DNA from: Trichosphaerium sp. ATCC 40318
Lineage: Eukaryota; Discosea; Flabellinia; Trichosidae
Reading direction: 5' to 3'
Assembly: GCA_038496445.1 (NCBI GenBank)
Contig: JALMLS010000528.1
Location: 1-33,218 of the forward strand
DNA: 33,218 bases
Both the position numbers and the translations under genes were made by a program. Shown here one piece after another: positions 28,020 to 33,218 of the stretch; position 1 is the stretch's first letter; the number at the start of each line of letters is the position of its first letter. Below the pieces are notes generated by a model. That model was given only the letters and a program-made list of their open reading frames with translations, was not told the DNA's origin and made no database searches.

Positions 28020-30714
28020 ATGTCTTACTTTGAAGAAATGAATAAAGTGGCATCAATGACACGGTAAGAAATTAATAATTGTTTTTTTCAGTATATAACT
28101 AACTTATGAATCAGTGCAGCAACTCCGCAGATTAACTCTTTTGAAGATCTTAAAATTGCTATAAGTACACCCATATCTAGTTTAATTATAAGAGTCCTTA
28201 CTTTATTTATTACAGAAACTAGAGGCATGGATAAACTCAACGAAGCTGAGCTTCTTAGCTTGCACGGATTGAAAGATATCTGTTTAAATTTTAGTAATCT
28301 TAAAGTGATGCCTGCAGCCTTGTTTAAACTCACCTTGTACGAATATACTATCTCCCAATATAACACCTTTATATTCAATCTAATATTCAAACGTAGGTTA
28401 CAATCGCTGAATATAGAAGGGAATCAAATAGAATCAATAGACACTAATATTGGAAAACTTACTAATCTCACAAATCTAAATCTTTCTGGTACCTCTCTCA
28501 CTTTGACTGAAATGTCCGCTTACTAATTATTTATGCAGGTAATAAACTTAGTACACTACCTCTACAGCTAGGAAAGCTTGAAAATCTTGTACACTTATTT
28601 TTACACAAGAACGTGCGTGTTGAACAAAAGGTAGCTGTAAATTTGCTTATTTCTCTTTTTAGCAATTTTTGGCATTACCTTCATCTTTGGGATCGATGAA
28701 GAAGCTGTTGTCTTTATACTTACAGAACAACAAGCTAAATTACTTGCCTGCTGAAATAGGACAATTACAGAATCTTAGAACACTTGTTGTTGCTAATAAC
28801 GAGTTGAAACAACTTCCTCCTTCGATTGGAAGATTAAAAAGTTTGTACGTGTTTTACATCAAAATGTTATTTTCATTGACTGACAATACTTTAGATCTTG
28901 GCTTAATGTGGCTGATAACGAACTTGAGTACCTCCCTCCTTCTCTTGGACGTGTGTGGGGTCATTTGGGCGATTTTTTCTACTCTGGTAACCCATTGAGT
29001 CGCATCCCAGCAAAACATACAACGTCGGCCGGAGAATTATTGTCATACTTGAAGGATCAACCTCCAGGTAAACCCACCCTTCTTTTGTTTCTCTATTTGT
29101 TTGTATCTATTAAACCGCTTTTTAGAGGTATTGGTGTCTTCTCCATCACTTGAAGCAGATTTAAAGAACATGGCTCGAAGGCTCGAGTACAATGACTTGA
29201 AGTTCAATCATTCTGAAGGGAATGTCTATTACCTAGACAAATGCATATTGTGGGCAAGACGCGATATGTTTTCTGAAGAATTGTTTCCTAACATTGAAGG
29301 TACGGAATCATTAAAACAATTGTCTTAAACAGTATTTTTTTGCGCTTTTTTACGACCATGTTTGACGTATTATAGACCCAGAGTGCAAGGAAATTAGCTT
29401 ACATCAATTAAGTGCTAAGTATGCTAAAACACTGAAAGATAAGGTTGCTTTTGAGTCATTGCTCTCAGTTATCTATGGTCATAAAATCAACAATGAAGCA
29501 GAGAAGGTACAAATTAGTTGAAACAAATTATTTTTAATTTTTTCGCATTATTGTGGCTTTGTTAACTCTACTGTTAGGGTATTTGTTTGGAGCTAGCTAG
29601 CTTCGATTATTGTAAAATAAATGCTAAAGAGCGCGAAAAAATATATGTAGAGCACTTGAGCAAGTTGGTGAACAACCAAAAATTTTCAGATGTAGCTTTC
29701 ACAGGCAAGATTCTCGCGTTTTCCCCATTCTTATGGCGTTACACCTAACACTTAAACTAAACCTGTTTTAGTCGGTGAAGAAAAAATATACGCGCACAAA
29801 GCTATAATTTGCTCAAGATGCTCGTTCTTGAGCGCTATGTTCGCAAGTGGTAGGTTTTAATTTTTGTTTTTGTATCTAAATTAAATTGTTTTAGGCATGC
29901 GTGAAGCACAGTCTGATGAGATAGCATTACCTGATATGTCATTATCTCTTTTATCTAATATTATGAAGTATATCTATACTGGAACATGTGATATTGATGG
30001 TGATAATGTTTATGATCTTTTAAATATTGCAAATATGTATCAATTGGATAGGCTCAAAGAGCAGTACGTTTTCGGTGATTATTTTTATTTGATATTTGTT
30101 TATGTTGTGAATGTTAACAATGTCGTGTAGATGTGAAGCTATTATTGCTGAGTCTATTGAACCTAGTAATGTAAATGACGTATTCGACCTCTCAAAGTAT
30201 TTTAACTTGGTTCAACTCACAGATTACTGCACCTTTGCAGTCCATAGATTCACACAACTTGGAAGATACTTTGAGGTACGTGTTAACAACACCATTCTAC
30301 TTTAGTCATAACTTATGTTATAGATTACTGATGAAAGCAAACCTGAAGATCTTAAAAACGAGTTAATATCGGATTACCTTGTCGCAAAGATTGGTGCGTT
30401 TGACTTTCTAAAATCTGTTCATTGGATGAGATCTCCTTTTTTTCTTATTTCTTACATTTTTCTTAAGATCCCGAAGTTAGTCCATTGCGTCAGCTGCCAA
30501 ATGTACGAAACGTACCACCATCATCGTGTTCTTCAAGACAAGCGTATGATATCATTCTACTTTGTTTTATATGGCCTACATGAGGTATACCAACGAAGAA
30601 GATAAAATCAAAAGCGAAGAAAGAGCAAAAAAGCATGCGGAAGACTTAAAGAAGAAAAAGGCTAAAAAAAGTGAAGAGAAAAATCAATGGAAACTACGTT
30701 GCCACCTTCTATAG
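28020..30714 (+). CDS. Leucine-rich repeat protein with BTB/POZ and BACK-like region, 16 exons
   Basis: Exons: 28020-28063, 28115-28164, 28216-28336, 28397-28488, 28539-28612, 28663-28844, 28895-29067, 29126-29299, 29376-29506, 29578-29704, 29772-29849, 29895-30063, 30131-30275, 30324-30393, 30468-30543, 30585-30714; about 611 residues. Residues ~45-240 hold LRRs with typical units (LTNLTNLNLSGNKLSTLP, LLSLYLQNNKLNYLPAEIG, LRTLVVANNELKQLPPSIG). After a ~130-residue linker comes a BTB domain: FSDVAFTVGEEKIYAHKAII, then CSFLSAMFASGMRE, YIYTGTCDID, ANMYQLDRL, followed by a BACK-like helical stretch (DVFDLSKYFNLVQL). The tail is basic and charged. BTB proteins often act as adaptors of cullin-3 ubiquitin ligases, so the LRRs may choose substrates (inference). 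The intron at 29705-29771 uses a GC donor (CAG|GCAAGA), required to keep the BTB frame. Exons are small and often split single LRRs. Confidence 0.88.
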
Positions 30715-31400
30715 CTAAAAGAGCTAAAATTCGTGGAGTAGAACAAAGGCACAAGGTTTCACAAAGAAGAAAACATTTGGAAATTTCGATGGTCCTGGAT
30801 TCGCTGATACTGGAGAGATTGATAGTCTTCCTAAGTTTGGATCTAAGATATCTACTCAAAAAGAAATTTTGAACAAAAAGAATCAAGAGCACACGAAGTT
30901 CGATTTTTTTTGGGCCAGTTGGAACGTGTAACGAGTTAACTTCTTCTTCTTCTCCTCCGCCTAATTCTTTTGAAAATGCTTTTGGTGCTATGTCAATAAC
31001 AGATAACACTAAACAGAAAAAATATTCACTTTTTCAAGCAGTTCTGATGCTTTCAGTGGTAACTCTTCAGGAGAGAAGAGTTTGACTTTTTTTTTTTTTT
31101 TTTTTTGAAAAATCTAATTGGTTATTGTTTAGTGCAGCCCTTCATCTGATTCTCATGATAAATCAGAGCCAAAGCCTTTCAAGTTTGATTTCTCTCCAAG
31201 TAAAGATAAGGACAAGTTGGATTCTTCAAACTCTCCAACATTTTCTTTTGGCACAAGTGACAGCTCATCGGTAAATCCTGTCTTTTTCACTTTTTTTCGC
31301 TAACAATTTGTAGGTTGGATCACCACAAGGCACCTTCTCGTTTTCTGGATCATCTTCGCCTAGTTTAGCACCTTCAAAAGAGTTATTCTAGAGCACCAGA
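30715..31400 (+). pseudogene. FG/Ser-rich coding remnants, frame-shifted
   Basis: Several plus-strand stretches look coding but lie in different frames: TLPPSIAKRAKIRG (from ~30700), FGNFDGPGFADTGEIDSLPK and FGSKISTQ (to ~30900), FGPVGTCNELTSSSPPPNSF, FTFSSSSDAFSGNSSGEKS, KPFKFDFSPSKDKDK, SPTFSFGTSDSSS and GTFSFSGSSSPS, closing with TAG near 31390. The FG/FSFG flavour suggests a nucleoporin-like low-complexity protein. Frame changes fall near poly-T and poly-A runs, so decay, homopolymer sequence errors, or unresolved small introns are all possible; one 76-base intron (30754-30829) would bridge one of them. There is a 20-T run at 31087-31106. Confidence 0.4.
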
Positions 31401-31454
31401 GAAAGTAAGACAAAGAAGGAGAACAAACAGAGAAAGCAAAGGCAGCTGTACGCT

Positions 31455-31637
31455 TTGGATTTGCGAAGAATTCCTTATGAGACTTTTGTTGACATTTTGA
31501 CTAGGCTTCCGCTGCTGTTACACAACCCAAACAAGTACAGAATGTATATAAACATACAGGACATGGTAGAGTATCAAATAGCCAGATGGTTGAACGTACA
31601 AACCCAGCAGATGATACAGGATATGACGTCAAAGTAA
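31455..31637 (+). CDS. Doubtful small frame after the FG remnants
   Basis: A 60-codon frame reading DLRRIPYETFVDILTRLPLL then MVEYQIARWLNVQTQQM. The start resembles an F-box-like pattern, but there is no splice partner and no clear promoter. It could be the last exon of the broken gene before it or an unrelated relic. Confidence 0.22.
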   Translation: MDLRRIPYETFVDILTRLPLLLHNPNKYRMYINIQDMVEYQIARWLNVQTQQMIQDMTSK

Positions 31638-31715
31638 AAGAACACTTTTACTAGATTTGGCGAAAGGCCTTCATCTAGAAGATAGACTAGTTGTAGATAG
31701 ATTAGGAGGATTTTT

Positions 31716-32234
31716 ATGGACGTTGAATTTTCTACTTTTAATGAGCTTGTTGATATCTTTAAACGGAAGATATACCCTGATTATTTCTTACCCGAGAACG
31801 ACGAGCGAAGAGAACGCGAAGCAGCTTGGTTATTCGCTGATTACCCGGTACGTAGATAGAGATCCTCTACATGCTCTTATTTCAAAAAAAACACGAGAAA
31901 GTCACAGATAGTGGGTTTTTTATACTGACACTGGTAGATAACTATATACGTATACAACGGCAATACAGGCCAATTCGCTCCTGAAAATTTTACTACAAAG
32001 TTACTTGAGCGCTCTAATAAGACTGGTACTGTTGGTATTATTATAAAGGTCTCATCGTGGTGGTTCACAGGTAAACAAATCAGTTTTAACGATTTTTTAT
32101 GAAATCCTTTCTACAACGGTTAAACTAACACTATTACCTCCATAGATCGCGAAAAACAAATTGCATTAAAAAAATCGGAAAGAAAGAGGAAAAAGTATTC
32201 AGCCCTGACGTCACCTCACAAAAGACTGAGTTGA
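31716..32234 (+). CDS. Small unknown protein, 4 exons
   Basis: Exons 31716-31847, 31912-31933, 31969-32070, 32146-32234 join in phase to 114 residues. The 22-base second exon (WVFYTDT) links FADYP to GQFAPENFTTKLLERSNK smoothly, which supports the model. The protein is acidic at the start (FNELVDIFKRKIYPDY, PENDERRERE), has a hydrophobic middle (TGTVGIIIKVSSWWF) and a strongly basic end (KKSERKRKKYS). I do not recognise the family. Introns are 64, 35 and 75 bases. Confidence 0.6.
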
Positions 32235-32661
32235 ACCAAACGGGAGAATTTTGACTTATTGGTGGGAAAAAATAGTGGATTTCAATTGTAGAGCTTTTTA
32301 CGACTTCTTTTCTGAGTCTTTGGCTTTGTTTTGTTAAGTAAAATATTGTAGTATAAACAACACCCTTAGTTGCCAATTACTCTAGTTGCTCAACACTACG
32401 ACTTAAGCAATCCAAAGCATAAGTAATGATAACTATCATTTGGGTTAATCCTTGTGTTGTCTTAATAATAGCATATGCTACGTATTTGTGATGACAAGAA
32501 AGTTGTATTAGCAATGGAGAATGTAAATTTTAGAACGAAATTTCGTTCAGATTGTAGTGGAGCATTGGATTTCAATTCTGTTCCAAATAGATTTCAGTGA
32601 AATAAGTGAACTGACAGTTTAGACCGAAAGAGTCAACATACGCACCTCACACGTTAAACTC
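32235..32661. other. Intergenic upstream of Ras copy 3, no gene seen
   Basis: No convincing exon on either strand; a minus-strand frame at 32134-32376 overlaps the last exon of the preceding gene and lacks motifs. The 25-base element found before Ras copies 1 and 2 is not present here. Confidence 0.45.
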
Positions 32662-33218
32662 ATGGCTGCCTATTCCTCACAAGTTGAGCCTGGAGTGAAT
32701 AACTATAAACTTGTCGTATTGGGCCCTACAGGGGTTGGAAAATCAGCAACATCAATACAATTCATTCAAAACATATTTGTACCAGATTCGGACCCAACCC
32801 TAGACGATTCGTGAGCACGGAGCTTTTTAACCTTTAAAAAGTCTAAAACACCTCTAAACGCTCACCCACGCGCTAAGGTATCGTAAGCAAGTCACTATAG
32901 ACGACGAAACTGCCGTACTTGATGTTCTAGACACAGTTGACTCTGACGACGACTACTCGAGTATCCCGCACATGGTAATTAAATAAATCGTTTTTAGGCT
33001 GAACTAATCTAACAGATTGTAGTACATACGAGGTGGTGAAGGCTTTATTTTCTGTATATCACAGACAGACTGTCATTTGAAATAATGCCATACTTATTTC
33101 ACCAGGTTTACAGGTGACAAAACTAAAGTCTTTGCCTAGGTCTACGACACTAAATATTTTGTGTACAGAGTAAAAGACTTGGATGCTAATACAGACAAAA
33201 TTCCTATTGTACTTGTAG
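32662..33218 (+). pseudogene. Third Ras-like gene, frame-shifted and cut by the window end (Ras copy 3)
   Basis: Exon 1 (32662-32810) encodes a 14-residue extension, then [16 protein letters not shown] with an intact P-loop and switch I context [12 protein letters not shown]. Exon 2 (32878-32974) reads YRKQVTIDDETAVLDVLDT but the switch II glycine motif DTAGQE is replaced by DTVDSD. Exon 3 (33023-33113) starts YIRGGEGFIF and then needs a frame shift to read ITDRLSFEIMPYLFHQV; its length is 91 instead of the 95 bases of copies 1 and 2. Exon 4 begins at 33169 with RVKDLDANTDKIPIVLV and leaves the window. The same intron positions and phases as copies 1 and 2 show common descent. Loss of Gly60 plus the 4-base deficit suggests a non-functional or highly diverged copy; the missing end prevents a firm verdict. 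Confidence 0.68.

Overview
This window is nuclear DNA of an AT-rich (by eye roughly 36% GC), intron-dense unicellular eukaryote. Genes are packed on both strands. Most are cut by introns of about 30-90 bases (GT-AG, often GTACG or GTAAG donors, T-rich acceptors), with a few apparent GC-AG introns. The gene families (Ras-type GTPases, an LRR-BTB protein, F-box proteins, proline/threonine-rich surface glycoproteins) suggest a free-living protist, perhaps an amoebozoan. That placement is inference, and no species is named. Gene models were made by hand, joining exons by splice sites, codon phase and family motifs. No alignment or search was run.

Layout. 0.3-2.4 kb: MULE-type DDE transposase with eight small introns. 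2.4-3.0 kb: unknown gene. 3.5 kb: single-unit ubiquitin (-). 3.8-5.4 kb: an orphan charged exon, an ambiguous small gene, and an atypical Ras with a CaaX box (-). 5.9-7.6 kb: secreted EGF plus GH43-like beta-propeller protein (+). 7.7-11.4 kb: 14-exon secreted protein with a long Pro/Thr stalk (-). 12.2-14.3 kb: 10-exon secreted protein with a GPI-type tail (-). 14.7-16.5 kb: two small membrane proteins and a C2-domain protein (+). 16.7-18.2 kb: secreted DNRLRE-like protein with a hydrophobic tail (+). 18.5-19.4 kb: decayed Ras copy (+), the inverted partner of the first. 19.9-21.7 kb: intronless type I membrane glycoprotein (+). 22.1-22.9 kb: intronless F-box/MORN_2 protein (-). 23.5-24.7 kb: F-box protein (+). 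24.7-25.2 kb: DUF427 protein (-). 25.7-28.0 kb: two unknown genes (+). 28.0-30.7 kb: LRR-BTB protein (+). 30.7-31.6 kb: FG-rich frame-shifted coding remnants. 31.7-32.2 kb: small unknown gene (+). 32.7 kb to the end: a third, frame-shifted Ras, cut by the window edge.

Two themes stand out. First, five secreted or surface-anchored proteins sit in about 16 kb, interleaved with Ras-family genes, a C2 protein and small membrane proteins; this could be an adhesion or recognition locus (inference). Second, the three Ras-like genes form a small family in different states of decay. Two of them are an inverted pair whose 3' halves, including an intron, are far more alike than their 5' halves. The palindrome CACGTG occurs about 29 times, roughly eight times expectation, mostly in introns and intergenic DNA.
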